Program-made: the position numbers and the translations under genes
Part shown: positions 1-9,576 of the stretch, in pieces
How positions within the stretch are numbered: the first letter of the stretch is position 1
Layout of the letters: each line of letters opens with the position of its first letter
DNA from: VRUE01 sp963708115
GTDB taxonomy: Bacteria > Actinomycetota > Thermoleophilia > Solirubrobacterales > 70-9
Assembly (NCBI GenBank): GCA_963708115.1
Contig: CAVPRX010000001.1
Location: 1,488,001-1,552,000 of the forward strand
DNA: 64,000 nucleotides
Direction: 5' to 3'
The notes under the pieces: model-generated
The model's database searches: none
What the model was told of the DNA's origin: nothing
The model's input: the letters and a program-made list of their open reading frames with translations, nothing else

Positions 1-60
1 CGGGGATCACTCGCCGGTGCGCCGCTTCGCGAGGCACCCGCCGAGACACCCCTGACCCCC
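1..60. repeat. Partial hairpin repeat at window edge
   Basis: Bases 4-35 match 38505-38536 at 31 of 32 positions. At the second site this stretch is the 3' part of a loop between two perfect 25-bp inverted arms, and the right arm begins just after it. Here it is followed directly by about 25 bases (36-60) that would be the right arm. The left arm would lie upstream, outside the window. Inferred to be a copy of the same element family. Confidence 0.55.
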
Positions 61-101
61 GCACGGGGCCCGGGATGTCGCTGCGACTATGGTTCTCCGC
101 C

Positions 102-1049
102 GTGAAGGCGATTCAGATTCAGGAGTTCGGGGGCCCAGAGAAGCTGGAGCTGGTCGAGCTGCCTGAGCCTGAGGCCGGTGAGGGGCAGGTTGTGGTTGAG
201 GTTGCGCGGTCGGGGATCAACTTTGCCGATACGCATGCGACCCGGAACGACTATCTGGCCGAGCAGTCGCTGCCGCTGATCCCCGGTGGGGAGGTCAGTG
301 GGCGTACCCCCGATGGCAAACGGGTGGCGGCGGTTCTTGGCACTGGTGGCTACGCGGAGAAGATCGTCGTGCCCGAGGCGATGCTCGTGCCGGTCCCCGA
401 CGGCGTCGACGACGACCAGGCTGCGGCGCTGCTTTTGCAGGGCATTACCGCGATGGCGCTGGTGCGGCGTTGTGCGCGGATCGAGCCCGGTGAAACCCTG
501 GTGGTCGAGGCGGCTGCCGGTGGCACCGGTTCGCTCGCGGTGCAGCTTGGCAAGCAGGCGGGAGCGAAAGTGATCGGGCTTGCCTCCAGCGAGGAGAAGC
601 GGGAGCTGGTCGAACGGCTCGGCGCCGACGCCACCGTCGACTCCCGTAGCGACGACTTGAAGGAGGCGATCCTCGCCGCCAACGACGGCCAGCGGGTCGA
701 CGCCGTGCTTCACATGAGCGGCGGCGATGCCTTCGACGCCGAGCTCTCGGCGCTGGCCCCGCTCGGTCGCATGGTCGTTTTCGGCATCGCGTCGCGCGAG
801 CAGCGCGATGTCTCCACCGCCGCCCTGTTGCGCGGCTCCAAGGCGGTGATCGGGTTCTGGCTCGTCCACCTGATGATGCGACCGCAAGAGGTTGGCCCGA
901 TGATCGGGGAGTTGCTCGAGGCTGTCGCCGCCGGCAAGCTCGAGGTGAATGTCGGCGAGGTCTACCCGCTTTCAGAGGCTGCCCGCGCACACGAAGACCT
1001 GATCGCTCGCCGCACCAGCGGCAAGCTCCTCTTGGACCCGTCGAAGTGA
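102..1049 (+). CDS. NADPH:quinone reductase-like zinc-independent alcohol dehydrogenase
   Basis: A medium-chain dehydrogenase/reductase of about 315 residues. The N-terminal GroES-like half begins VKAIQIQEFGGPEKLEL, and a Rossmann NADP(H) fold follows with AAAGGTGSLAVQLGKQAGA. The structural zinc cysteine cluster is absent, as in the quinone oxidoreductase branch, which reduces quinones or enones with NADPH in the cytoplasm. I chose the GTG at 102 because family members start at this motif. An upstream ATG at 75 would add nine residues without a visible ribosome site. The stop overlaps the helicase GTG by four bases, so the two genes are probably translated together. The substrate cannot be read from the sequence. 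Confidence 0.85.
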   Translation: MKAIQIQEFGGPEKLELVELPEPEAGEGQVVVEVARSGINFADTHATRNDYLAEQSLPLIPGGEVSGRTPDGKRVAAVLGTGGYAEKIVVPEAMLVPVPDGVDDDQAAALLLQGITAMALVRRCARIEPGETLVVEAAAGGTGSLAVQLGKQAGAKVIGLASSEEKRELVERLGADATVDSRSDDLKEAILAANDGQRVDAVLHMSGGDAFDAELSALAPLGRMVVFGIASREQRDVSTAALLRGSKAVIGFWLVHLMMRPQEVGPMIGELLEAVAAGKLEVNVGEVYPLSEAARAHEDLIARRTSGKLLLDPSK

Positions 1050-2536
1050 GCGGCTTCAAAGACTTGGGGCTGGCGCCGGGGATCCAGCAGGCGCTGGACG
1101 AGCTCGGCTACGAGGAGCCCAGCCCGATCCAGGAGAAAGCGATCCCGGAGCTGCTCAGCGGCCATGACGTGATCGGCCAGGCGCAGACCGGGACCGGCAA
1201 GACCGCCGCCTTCGGCCTGCCGCTGCTCCAGTACGTCGACCCCGCCGTCGACGAGGTGCAGGCGGTCGTCCTCACGCCGACCCGCGAGCTCTGCATCCAG
1301 GTGACCCAGGCGCTGCGCGCCTACGCCGAGCACCTCGATGTCGAGATCGTCGCCGTCTTCGGCGGCGCGCCGATCAAATCGCAGCAGGCGCAGCTGCGCG
1401 CCGGCGCCCACGTCGTCGTCGCCACCGTCGGCCGGATGATGGACCTGATGTCGCGCCGCTCGCTGGTCCTCACCGCCGCCCGCTACATCGTCCTCGACGA
1501 GGCCGATGAGATGCTCGACCTGGGCTTCATCGAGGACGTCGAGAAGATCCTGCGGATGTGCCCGAGCGGGCGCCAGACGGCGCTCTTCTCGGCGACGATG
1601 CCGCCGCCGGTCAAACGGCTCGCCGAGAGCTACATGTACGACCCGCAGACGATCAAAATCACGCCGAAAAAACTGACCGTCGACGCGATCGCCCAGGCTT
1701 TTGTCGAGGTGCCGGCGAACGAGAAGGCGGCGCGCCTGGTCGAGCTGCTGAAGACCGAAGAACCGGAGCAGGCGATCATCTTCTGCCGCACCAAAATCGG
1801 CACCTCGAAGCTGGAGAAGACGCTGAAGGACAAAGGCCTCGACGTAAAGGCACTGCACGGCGACCTCAGCCAGGGCGTCCGCGACGGCGTGATGATCGCC
1901 TTCAAGGACCACCGCGTGCGCCTGCTGGTCGCCACCGACATCGCCGCCCGCGGGCTCGACATCGAGCACGTCACCCACGTGATCAACTACGACGTCCCCG
2001 CCTCCTCGGAGGTCTACGTGCACCGGATCGGCCGCACCGGCCGTGTCGGCCGCACCGGCCGCGCGATCACCTTTGTCACGCCCGCCCAACGCGACGAGAT
2101 CCAGCGGATCGAGCGCGACGTGAAAACCTCGATCGGCGAGTGGGAGAGCCCGGAGGAGCGGATCGAGCACGCGCCGCGCCCGCGCCGTCGCGAGCGCGCC
2201 AAGGCGGTGCCTGTCGACCCCGACAAAGCCGAGGCGGTCGACGAGGAGACCAGCGAGGACGCCGAGCCCGATGTGCCCGTCGAGAAGATGGACAACGGCA
2301 AGTCAGTCAAGCTCTTCGTCAACCGCGGCGAACGCAGCGGGATCGAAGAGGAGGACCTGCGCTGGGCGTTGCGCGAGGGCGCCGTCCTTCCCGAGGAGGC
2401 GATCCACGAGATCCGCGTCCTGCACCGCTTCTCCTTTGTCGAGGTCGACCCCGACCAGGCCGACCGCACCGTCGAGTTCCTCGACGGGACGAAGCTGAAG
2501 GGCAAGGAGATTCGCCTGGAGATCGCCAAGAGCTGA
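1046..2536 (+). CDS. DEAD-box ATP-dependent RNA helicase with DbpA-type RNA-binding tail
   Basis: 496 residues. The Q motif (GYEEPSPIQ) sits near residue 21, motif I AQTGTGKT near 46, then PTRELC, DEAD with DEADEMLDLGF, SAT, RGLD and HRIGRTGR. These are the full helicase motifs of the CshA/DeaD group. The last 75 or so residues (VKLFVNRGERSGI to the end) look like the DbpA C-terminal RNA-binding fold. The expected role is unwinding structured RNA in ribosome assembly or mRNA decay. The GTG start overlaps the previous stop as GTGA. A charged linker, rich in Arg then Glu/Asp, separates core and tail. Assignment to one named paralogue is not possible. Confidence 0.95.
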   Translation: MSGFKDLGLAPGIQQALDELGYEEPSPIQEKAIPELLSGHDVIGQAQTGTGKTAAFGLPLLQYVDPAVDEVQAVVLTPTRELCIQVTQALRAYAEHLDVEIVAVFGGAPIKSQQAQLRAGAHVVVATVGRMMDLMSRRSLVLTAARYIVLDEADEMLDLGFIEDVEKILRMCPSGRQTALFSATMPPPVKRLAESYMYDPQTIKITPKKLTVDAIAQAFVEVPANEKAARLVELLKTEEPEQAIIFCRTKIGTSKLEKTLKDKGLDVKALHGDLSQGVRDGVMIAFKDHRVRLLVATDIAARGLDIEHVTHVINYDVPASSEVYVHRIGRTGRVGRTGRAITFVTPAQRDEIQRIERDVKTSIGEWESPEERIEHAPRPRRRERAKAVPVDPDKAEAVDEETSEDAEPDVPVEKMDNGKSVKLFVNRGERSGIEEEDLRWALREGAVLPEEAIHEIRVLHRFSFVEVDPDQADRTVEFLDGTKLKGKEIRLEIAKS

Positions 2537-2625
2537 GGCGGTATCCAGGGTAGGCCCTTTGGTAGTTGTGAGTTTCCTTTCGGTATTCAATAGGTTTCAG
2601 CCTCTTCAGATCACTAAGGAGGCTC

Positions 2626-3234
2626 ATGACCGCTCGAATAGGGAAGGCCCTTTCCTTCTCAAACGTAATCGCTTGTCTGGCGCTTTTCATCGCGCTGGGT
2701 GGCACCGTCTATGCGGCGGGGAAGATCAGCGGCAAGCAGATCAAGCCGAGCTCGCTGCCGGGCAACCGCCTAAAGCCACGGACGATCACTGCCAATCGGA
2801 TCAGGACGAAGACGTTGACGGGCCGTCAGGTCAAGGCGAACTCCCTGACGGACAAACAGATCAACCAGAAAACGCTCACCGGAATCAGCGCGGCAGCTCT
2901 CTCCGGCGTGCAATACGAGGTGACGACGGTGCCGCTTTCGCCCAACTCGCGAACCGGGACGAATGCGACGGCTGGATGCCCCCCCGCTACTTATGCAATC
3001 GGCGGTGGCGCGACTGTGAGCAACGAGGAAGAGGCATTCGTCAACGACAGCGGCCCGAACGCGTCGCATACCGGTTGGACGGCCACTGGCTTCTCACGAT
3101 TCTCGGCCGGCAACACGATGGCGGTCACTGCTGTCTGTGTGGCGATGGAAAAGCCCGGCGGCGCGAGCAGCACGGGTACCGGCAGTAACGGCCCCAGGTT
3201 CCCCACCTTCCCTGAATACAACCCGGCCCCTTAG
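2626..3234 (+). CDS. Secreted repeat protein, function unknown
   Basis: 202 residues with a strong AAGGAGG ribosome site before the ATG. A signal peptide or anchor (SNVIACLALFIALGGTVYAA) is followed by short repeats built on alternating K-Q-I-K, S-L and T-I/T-L steps (residues about 35-85). A small globular C-terminal domain follows, with two cysteines and a Pro/Gly/Ser-rich end. The gene at 6098 has the same architecture and a related signal sequence, so the two are paralogues. Such proteins are numerous in Solirubrobacterales and mostly unnamed. The repeats resemble the Lys/Thr/Val-rich repeats of phage fibres, suggesting an extended surface stalk; this is inference. Confidence 0.8.
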   Translation: MTARIGKALSFSNVIACLALFIALGGTVYAAGKISGKQIKPSSLPGNRLKPRTITANRIRTKTLTGRQVKANSLTDKQINQKTLTGISAAALSGVQYEVTTVPLSPNSRTGTNATAGCPPATYAIGGGATVSNEEEAFVNDSGPNASHTGWTATGFSRFSAGNTMAVTAVCVAMEKPGGASSTGTGSNGPRFPTFPEYNPAP

Positions 3235-3265
3235 CCTCCACTCCCCGCCGGGAGACCGGCCTCGC

Positions 3266-3634
3266 TCAGGTGGCGGGGCCGGTCAGCTCGGCGATCTTCT
3301 CGAAGAGCTGATCGAAGTCGATTGGCTTGGCTATGTAGCCACTGATCGATAGGTCCGCGTGGTCGGTGTCGTTGCCGCCTTCGGTGTGGGCGCTGACGAT
3401 CAGGACGGGCGTCTCGACTCCGGCGGCGCGCAGCTCCCGCAGCGCGTCGATGCCCGATTTGCCGGGCATCATCGCGTCGAGCAGGAGGATGTCGGGCGGG
3501 TTGGCGGCATCCACCTTGTCGACGACCTCCTGGCCGTCGACTGCGGTCGCCACCTCGTGGCCCTCCATCTCCAGGCGGGTGCGCAGGAGCAGCAGGATGG
3601 TCTCGGAGTCGTCGGCTATGAGGATCCGTGCCAT
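3266..3634 (-). CDS. Single-domain response regulator (CheY-like receiver)
   Basis: 122 residues that form only a receiver domain. It starts MARILIADDSETILLLL with the acidic pair DD; the phospho-acceptor Asp lies in ILLLDAMMPGKSG (about residue 53), a Ser replaces the usual Thr in VLIVSAHTE, and the conserved Lys is in YIAKPID. There is no DNA-binding output domain, so it should act by protein contact or in a phosphorelay. Its ATG overlaps the stop of the upstream histidine kinase (TGATG), and the two are almost certainly cognate partners. The output is unknown. Confidence 0.9.
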   Translation of the reverse strand: MARILIADDSETILLLLRTRLEMEGHEVATAVDGQEVVDKVDAANPPDILLLDAMMPGKSGIDALRELRAAGVETPVLIVSAHTEGGNDTDHADLSISGYIAKPIDFDQLFEKIAELTGPAT

Positions 3635-4912
3635 CAGGTCGCCTCTACCCGGTCGGGGGCGATCATCGGCAGGCGGATGCGGAAGGTCGAACCCGCGCCG
3701 GGAGTCGACTCGGCGTCGATGGTTCCACCGTGCAGCTCGATCAGCGATTTGGATATCGCCAGCCCGAGGCCGGTGCCGCCCACCCGCTGGGTCTCGCCGG
3801 CGTCGCCGCGCGAGAAGCGTTCGAAGATGTGCTCCAGTTGCTGCTCGGGGATGCCCGGTCCGTCGTCGATCACGTCTATCTCGACTTCGGCATCGGCACG
3901 GCGCGCCTTCACCCCGATATTCGCTCCTTGCGGGCAATACTCGTTCGCATTCGTAAGCAGATTCACCAGTACTTGGCGAATCCGGTCCCGATCGGCTTCG
4001 ATCTGAGGTAGATCGGACTCGATCTCCAGGCTCAGTACCTGCCCGCGGGTGTCGAGCTGTGCCCGCATCGTCCGCACGGCGTCCTCGATCAGCCCGGTCG
4101 CGCCGGTCTGCTCCGGTCGGATCGTCAGCCTCCCGGCGTCGCTGCGGGCGAGGTCGAGCAGGTCGTTCAGCAGGCGGACCAGGTGGCGGGTGTTGTCGAG
4201 GATCACCTCGGCCGTCTCTGCCTGCTTGGGGCTGAGCTTCTCGCGCTCAAGCAGCAACAGCTCGGCGAATCCCTGCACGGAGGTGAGGGGGCTGCGCAAC
4301 TCGTGCGACGCGGTGAGGACGAACTCGTCTTTCATCCGGTCGAGCTGGTCGCGTTCGCCGGCGCGGCGCTGCAGCTCTTCGGCCATCTCGTTGAAGGCAC
4401 CGCCGAGCGTGGCCGTCTCTGAGAGGCCGCCGACTTTGACCCGGGCTTCGAGATCGCCGCCGGCCAACCGTCCGGACGCGTCGACGAGGTCCTCGAGCGG
4501 CCGGCGCATCGACGAGATCAGCCCGGTGAAGAGCAGCGCAGCTCCGGTCAGGCCGGCGATCAATCCAGCTCCGACCAGCAGCGCCGTGTCGCGCGTCTCG
4601 CTGGAGATTTCGTCGCGCAGCGCCTGCCGCTTCTGCTGCTGGGAGATCACCGCCGCGCGCGCCCCGGCGGGGTTTTCCCCTTGCGCCAGCCGGTTGCGGG
4701 CGATCGATCTCGCGCTGGTAGGAGCGGGCGGTGGCGTTCTCGTAGTCCTGGCGCTGTTGCAGGAAGCGGGCGACGCCGATCACCGCAAGGCCGGTCAGCA
4801 CGGCGAAGGCGATCGCGAAGCCGATCGTCAGCCGGTTGGCGAGTGACGGGTTGAGCCTGAATCGTCGTCGGGAATATGCTTGCGAGCCGATGGGCGACGA
4901 GGCTACAGGCAC
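3634..4912 (-). CDS. Sensor histidine kinase, interrupted by a one-base frameshift
   Basis: The order is: transmembrane helix (NRLTIGFAIAFAVLTGLAVI), short extracytoplasmic loop, second helix (TALLVGAGLIAGLTGAALL), HAMP, HisKA with phospho-His in ASHELRSPLTSVQGF, and HATPase with NLLTNANEYCP, DDGPGIP and GGTGLGLAIS. The N-terminal helix and the rest lie in different frames, joined at a GGG run (4698-4700). Removing one base restores a continuous frame of about 425 codons (REIDR-RNRLAQGENPAG). The 5' end is uncertain; a GTG at 4912 is the only in-frame start near the first helix and it overlaps the divergent kinase gene. The sensor signal is unknown. It probably phosphorylates the receiver protein encoded next to it. 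Confidence 0.85.
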
Positions 4913-5963
4913 CCACGACGGCATTGCGGCGGCGCCGGAGGGGATCGACCGGGCCGGGGTCGAGGCCTGGTTCGGGGAGAACGTCGCGGAGGCCGTGCTG
5001 CCGCTCTCTTTCGAGCGGATCTCCGGCGGCCATTCGAACCTCACTTACGGCGTCAGCGACGCTGCCGGTCGCCGCTGGGCATTGCGCCGGCCGCCGCTTG
5101 GCAAGAGGCTCGGCTCGGCCCACGACATGGGGCGCGAGCACAAGGTCGTCTCGGCGCTGGGGCCGACCGCCGTGCCCGTCGCGCCTGTGGCCGGGCTGTG
5201 CGAGGACGAGAGCGTCAACGCCGCGCCGTTCTACGTGATGGAGTTCGTCGAGGGGCCGATCCTGCGCGGCCTCGCCGAGGCGGAGGCGTTCCCCGAAGAG
5301 GCCGACCGGAGGGCGATCGGCGAGCGCGTCGCCGACACCCTGGTCGACATCCACGCGGTCGACCCCGATGCGGCCGGGCTCGGCGATCTCGGTCGCAAGG
5401 AGGACTACGTCGCCCGCCAGCTGCACCGCTGGCAGGGCCAGTGGGAGAAGTCGAAGACGCGCGAGCTGCCGGCGATCGACGCGGTGCACGAGCGCCTCGA
5501 GGCGCGCATCCCCGCGCAGGGGCCGGCGACGATCGTTCACGGCGACTATCGGCTGGACAACATGATCCTCACCCCGGGCGGGGAGGTGGCAGCGGTGGTC
5601 GACTGGGAGCTCTGCACCCTTGGCGACCCGCTCGCCGACGTCGGCCTGCTGATGGTCTACTGGCCGGACCGCGGGGAGGACGGGGAGGAGCCGATCGCCC
5701 TGGGCCAGCCCGCCAACCTGGCGCCCGGCTTCCCGACCCGCGCGGAGCTGCGCGGGCGCTACGCCGAACGATCCGGCCGCGACCTCTCGCAGCTCGACTT
5801 CTTCGTCGCCCTCGGCTACTGGAAGCTGGCGATCATCCTCGAGGGCGTCTACGCCCGCTACGCCGCCGGCCAGTACGGCAAGGTCGATCCCGGCATTGAA
5901 CACTTCGCCCGCCTGGTCGAGCGTCTGGCCGATGCGGCGGAGGCAGCCGAGCGCCGCGACTGA
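4890..5963 (+). CDS. APH-family phosphotransferase, ACAD10/11 kinase-domain-like
   Basis: 357 residues from ATG 4890. It has the kinase-like fold of the aminoglycoside phosphotransferase family: an N-lobe with ISGGHSNLTYGV, the catalytic loop HGDYRLDNMIL, and the metal-binding DWELCTLGDPLADVG. Sequence and context fit the subgroup related to the kinase domain of human ACAD10/ACAD11 rather than drug resistance. That domain is reported to phosphorylate 4-hydroxyacyl-CoAs before elimination by the linked dehydrogenase. An ACAD10/11-type dehydrogenase lies at 7625-8887. A longer reading from ATG 4836 exists but adds residues that do not match the family. The substrate is inference. Confidence 0.85.
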   Translation: MGDEATGTHDGIAAAPEGIDRAGVEAWFGENVAEAVLPLSFERISGGHSNLTYGVSDAAGRRWALRRPPLGKRLGSAHDMGREHKVVSALGPTAVPVAPVAGLCEDESVNAAPFYVMEFVEGPILRGLAEAEAFPEEADRRAIGERVADTLVDIHAVDPDAAGLGDLGRKEDYVARQLHRWQGQWEKSKTRELPAIDAVHERLEARIPAQGPATIVHGDYRLDNMILTPGGEVAAVVDWELCTLGDPLADVGLLMVYWPDRGEDGEEPIALGQPANLAPGFPTRAELRGRYAERSGRDLSQLDFFVALGYWKLAIILEGVYARYAAGQYGKVDPGIEHFARLVERLADAAEAAERRD

Positions 5964-6097
5964 ATCACCCTATATCCAGGTGTTTTTGGTCCAATGCGCT
6001 TGACGGCGACCGACCGACCTGATTGTGTCCCGCAATCCCCTGCAATTGGGCATGGAGGCTCGTCCGATTCCCTCCGCCCGCAATCAAGGAGAGACTC

Positions 6098-6817
6098 TTG
6101 AAGCAAGTACGTAGACACCTCACGTACGCAAACGTGATGTCGTCACTCGCCGTCTTCCTCATCCTCGGTGGCGCCACCGCCTTCGCCGCGGTCCAGAAGA
6201 TCGGCGCCAACGAAATCAAGGCCAACTCGATCAAGACCGGCAAGATCGTCAAAGAAGCCGTGACGGCTGGCAAGATCAAAAACGCTGCGGTGACCGAAGG
6301 CAAGCTCGCCGACGGCGCGGTGACCACCAACAAGCTCGCCGACAATGCCGTGACCGCGCCAAAGATCGCCAAAGAAGCGGTCAATGCCGACAAGCTGGGC
6401 AAAGAAGCGGTGACGACCACCAAGATCGCTAACGACGCGGTTACCGGCGACAAGGTCAAAGAGTCGACCCTCGGTCCGGTGCCGAACGCAGCAAATGCCG
6501 CTGCGCTAGGTGGAATAAACGCGTCCGGGTATGCGCAGCGGATGTTCGCCCAAGTGAACTACACCACCGAAACCGAGTCGCTTGCCGCCGCGAGTCCTGG
6601 GATCAGCGTAACCACCGAGGGTGCCCTTGGCTTCCCCCGGCTTGTCTTCCCTCAGTCGATGAACAATTGCGCGATTGTCGGATCTGCCCAGAGCGGGGCA
6701 GGCACCCAGATATTCCGCCGGTCGGGTACTGGTGGTGGCACTATCGTCCAGTTCGCTATCAAGGACGACGCCGGAGCCGCTGTCCGTTCCGATTTCGAAG
6801 TAATTGCTGTCTGCTGA
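6098..6817 (+). CDS. Secreted decapeptide-repeat protein, function unknown
   Basis: 239 residues from a TTG start with a good AAGGAG site nine bases upstream. The signal sequence (NVMSSLAVFLILGGATAFAA) is followed by at least seven copies of a roughly ten-residue repeat of the form G-K-I/L-x3-A-V-T (residues about 35-125). A C-terminal globular domain with two cysteines follows. It is a paralogue of the gene at 2626. The regular Val/Ile/Leu spacing would suit a beta-rich or trimeric fibre stalk exported to the cell surface; this is inference. The gene ends just before a strong intrinsic terminator. Its G+C is visibly lower than that of neighbouring enzymes. Confidence 0.8.
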   Translation: MKQVRRHLTYANVMSSLAVFLILGGATAFAAVQKIGANEIKANSIKTGKIVKEAVTAGKIKNAAVTEGKLADGAVTTNKLADNAVTAPKIAKEAVNADKLGKEAVTTTKIANDAVTGDKVKESTLGPVPNAANAAALGGINASGYAQRMFAQVNYTTETESLAAASPGISVTTEGALGFPRLVFPQSMNNCAIVGSAQSGAGTQIFRRSGTGGGTIVQFAIKDDAGAAVRSDFEVIAVC

Positions 6818-6843
6818 TCGGGACCAGCAAATTTGAACAGTCG

Positions 6844-6871
6844 AAGGGCCGGGCGAAAGCCCGGCCCTTTT
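6844..6871 (+). terminator. Rho-independent terminator
   Basis: A perfect GC-rich stem (GGGCCGGGC / GCCCGGCCC) closed by a GAAA tetraloop and followed by TTTT. It lies 27 bases after the stop of the secreted repeat protein and just before the convergent vapC stop. A-rich bases on the 5' side could let it also stop transcription from the other strand. Confidence 0.9.
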
Positions 6872-6882
6872 CGTTGTCGACG

Positions 6883-7320
6883 TCAGCCGATCAGGGTCGC
6901 GACAGATCGCTCATCGGCGGGGTCGATCCGCTCTAGGCCATCGACCCCGTCGAAGGCTCGATCCGTGGTGAGGATCGCGTCGATGCCGCGATTGATCGCG
7001 AGGGCGGCGAAGACGGCGTCGCGAGCGCTGGGCACATTGTGCGTTTCGAACAGGTCGATCCCCCGCTGAACGTCATTGGGCTCTACGGGATGCCACCAGG
7101 CGAGCGTGGCGACGCTTCGGGCGGCTTTCGCCGCGCCAAGGCGATCCCCCGTACGCCGTGCTCTCTGGTGCGTGAGCTCCTGAAGAAGATCCGCGCTCGC
7201 CTCGCCCTGTAAGTCACCCGCAGCAGCCCGGCGCACGATCTCACGGCACGGCTCCCTGTAGGGATGCTCTCCGCCGAGGGCGTAGACGAAGATCGAGGTG
7301 TCGTAGAGGAAGCGCCTCAC
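6883..7320 (-). CDS. vapC: PIN-domain toxin VapC
   Basis: About 145 residues. PIN ribonuclease features are the first acidic residue in FLYDTSIFVYAL, a conserved Glu in DLLQELTHQR, and the distal acidic cluster SARDAVFAALA and ILTTDRAFDGVDG. VapC toxins cut tRNA or rRNA and are neutralised by the partner antitoxin. The chosen GTG at 7320 makes a four-base GTGA overlap with the antitoxin stop, the usual arrangement; ATG at 7332 is an alternative. The gene ends next to a terminator shared with the convergent secreted protein gene. The RNA target cannot be inferred. Confidence 0.88.
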   Translation of the reverse strand: MRRFLYDTSIFVYALGGEHPYREPCREIVRRAAAGDLQGEASADLLQELTHQRARRTGDRLGAAKAARSVATLAWWHPVEPNDVQRGIDLFETHNVPSARDAVFAALAINRGIDAILTTDRAFDGVDGLERIDPADERSVATLIG

Positions 7321-7595
7321 GCGCCTGGCCACTTGCGCATGTTGGCGTCAAGCATTTCTCTCTTCTGATCCTCCCCGTCAGGCTCGGGACCGTCGCCCGG
7401 CGGAGGCGGCATTTCCAGCAGTTCTCTGCCGGCGCGTTCGCGCTCCGCATCGCGCCCCTTGCCGGGGAACTCGTGGTCGATCGCCCGGCGAACGAGCTCG
7501 CCGACCGGCGCCCCGATGCGCTCGGATTCCCGGGCCAGCCGCTCGAAGCGCTCGTCGTCGACCAGCACCTGAAGGCGACGATTGAGCATGTGCAT
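7317..7595 (-). CDS. vapB: VapB-type antitoxin
   Basis: 92 residues. The N-terminal part (LNRRLQVLVDDERFERLARES) looks like a ribbon-helix-helix DNA-binding domain. The Pro/Asp/Glu-rich C-terminal half (PPPPGDGPEPDGEDQKRE) is of the flexible kind that wraps a toxin. It is encoded directly upstream of vapC with a four-base overlap. Two in-frame ATG codons (7595 and 7589) lie inside a perfect inverted repeat that probably is its own operator. This is the usual setup for conditional autorepression by antitoxin and toxin-antitoxin complex. Confidence 0.85.
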   Translation of the reverse strand: MHMLNRRLQVLVDDERFERLARESERIGAPVGELVRRAIDHEFPGKGRDAERERAGRELLEMPPPPGDGPEPDGEDQKREMLDANMRKWPGA

Positions 7596-7618
7596 ACCTT
7601 AGCAGCAGGTATGCACAT
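7588..7618. promoter_or_regulatory. Probable VapB operator (perfect inverted repeat)
   Basis: Two perfect 11-base arms (ATGTGCATACC and its complement) separated by nine bases. The repeat overlaps the start codons of vapB. It lies between vapB and the 3' end of the acyl-CoA dehydrogenase gene, which reads on the same strand. Position and symmetry suit binding by two ribbon-helix-helix dimers. Confidence 0.75.
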
Positions 7619-7624
7619 ACCTGC

Positions 7625-8887
<1,263 letters not shown>

Positions 8888-8940
8888 CGGTGGGGCGTCC
8901 TCTCCTCGGTTCCGGTCCGGGAACGGTACCGGGGCGGTGC

Positions 8941-9504
8941 TCAGCGGCGGCTGTAGCGGGCGAAGAGCTCGCCGCCCTCCTCCAGCAGCCAGGCCAGCTC
9001 CAGCGGCTTCACACCCGGCAGATCGCCCTCGAGGATGCGCGGCGCGGTGCCGCCGACCAGCTTCGGCGCGATCGTCAGGAAGAGGTCGTCGACGAGGCCG
9101 GTGGCCTGCAGCGCGCCGTGAAGCGTCGGCCCGCCCTCGCACAAAAGTGCCTTAACGCCTTCCTCACGCAGGGAGCGCAGCAGCGCCGGCAGGTCCACTT
9201 TTCCCCGCGGCCCGCTCTCGACCACGACGAGCCGCCTGCCGATGTCGCCATAGCGCTCGGCCCGCATCGTGCCGGCGCCGATCATCACCGCTTCGAAACG
9301 GGTGCGCAGCCCGACCAGCATCGCGGTGTCGTCAGCCGAGCCGATCGGCCCCGAGACGCCGTCGATCGTGGCCCGCCCGTCGACCGTGGCGGCGAAGTTC
9401 ATCGCCACGTAGGGACGATCGTCGAGCGGCTGCTCCCAGGGCCGGTAGCCGTCGAGCTGCTCCTCGACGGTGGTGGTGTCGGGATCGGGGAGTAGGCGCC
9501 GCAT
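8941..9504 (-). CDS. RibD C-terminal / dihydrofolate reductase-fold reductase
   Basis: 187 residues with the RibD C-terminal fold: RPYVAMNFAATVDGRATIDG at the front, VMIGAGTMRAERYGD in the middle, and a glycine-rich nucleotide site in ALLCEGGPTLHGALQATGLVDDLFLTI. Proteins of this size without a deaminase domain are often annotated as pyrimidine reductase or dihydrofolate reductase family. They use NADPH to reduce the ribosylamino-pyrimidine of riboflavin synthesis or a similar compound. No other riboflavin gene is nearby, so the true substrate is open. It is transcribed in the same direction as the acyl-CoA dehydrogenase. Confidence 0.82.
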   Translation of the reverse strand: MRRLLPDPDTTTVEEQLDGYRPWEQPLDDRPYVAMNFAATVDGRATIDGVSGPIGSADDTAMLVGLRTRFEAVMIGAGTMRAERYGDIGRRLVVVESGPRGKVDLPALLRSLREEGVKALLCEGGPTLHGALQATGLVDDLFLTIAPKLVGGTAPRILEGDLPGVKPLELAWLLEEGGELFARYSRR

Positions 9505-9576
9505 AGGCCGGAGCCTAGTGCGGTCGTCATTTGTTGCGCATAGAGATACAAGCGACGACCGCGGTCGTCTGTTGAC

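Noticed and set aside
3235..3290. CCCCGCC/GGCGGGG pair as a terminator
   Set aside because: Arms are short, the loop is long and the right arm is inside the response regulator coding end; not strong enough to call.
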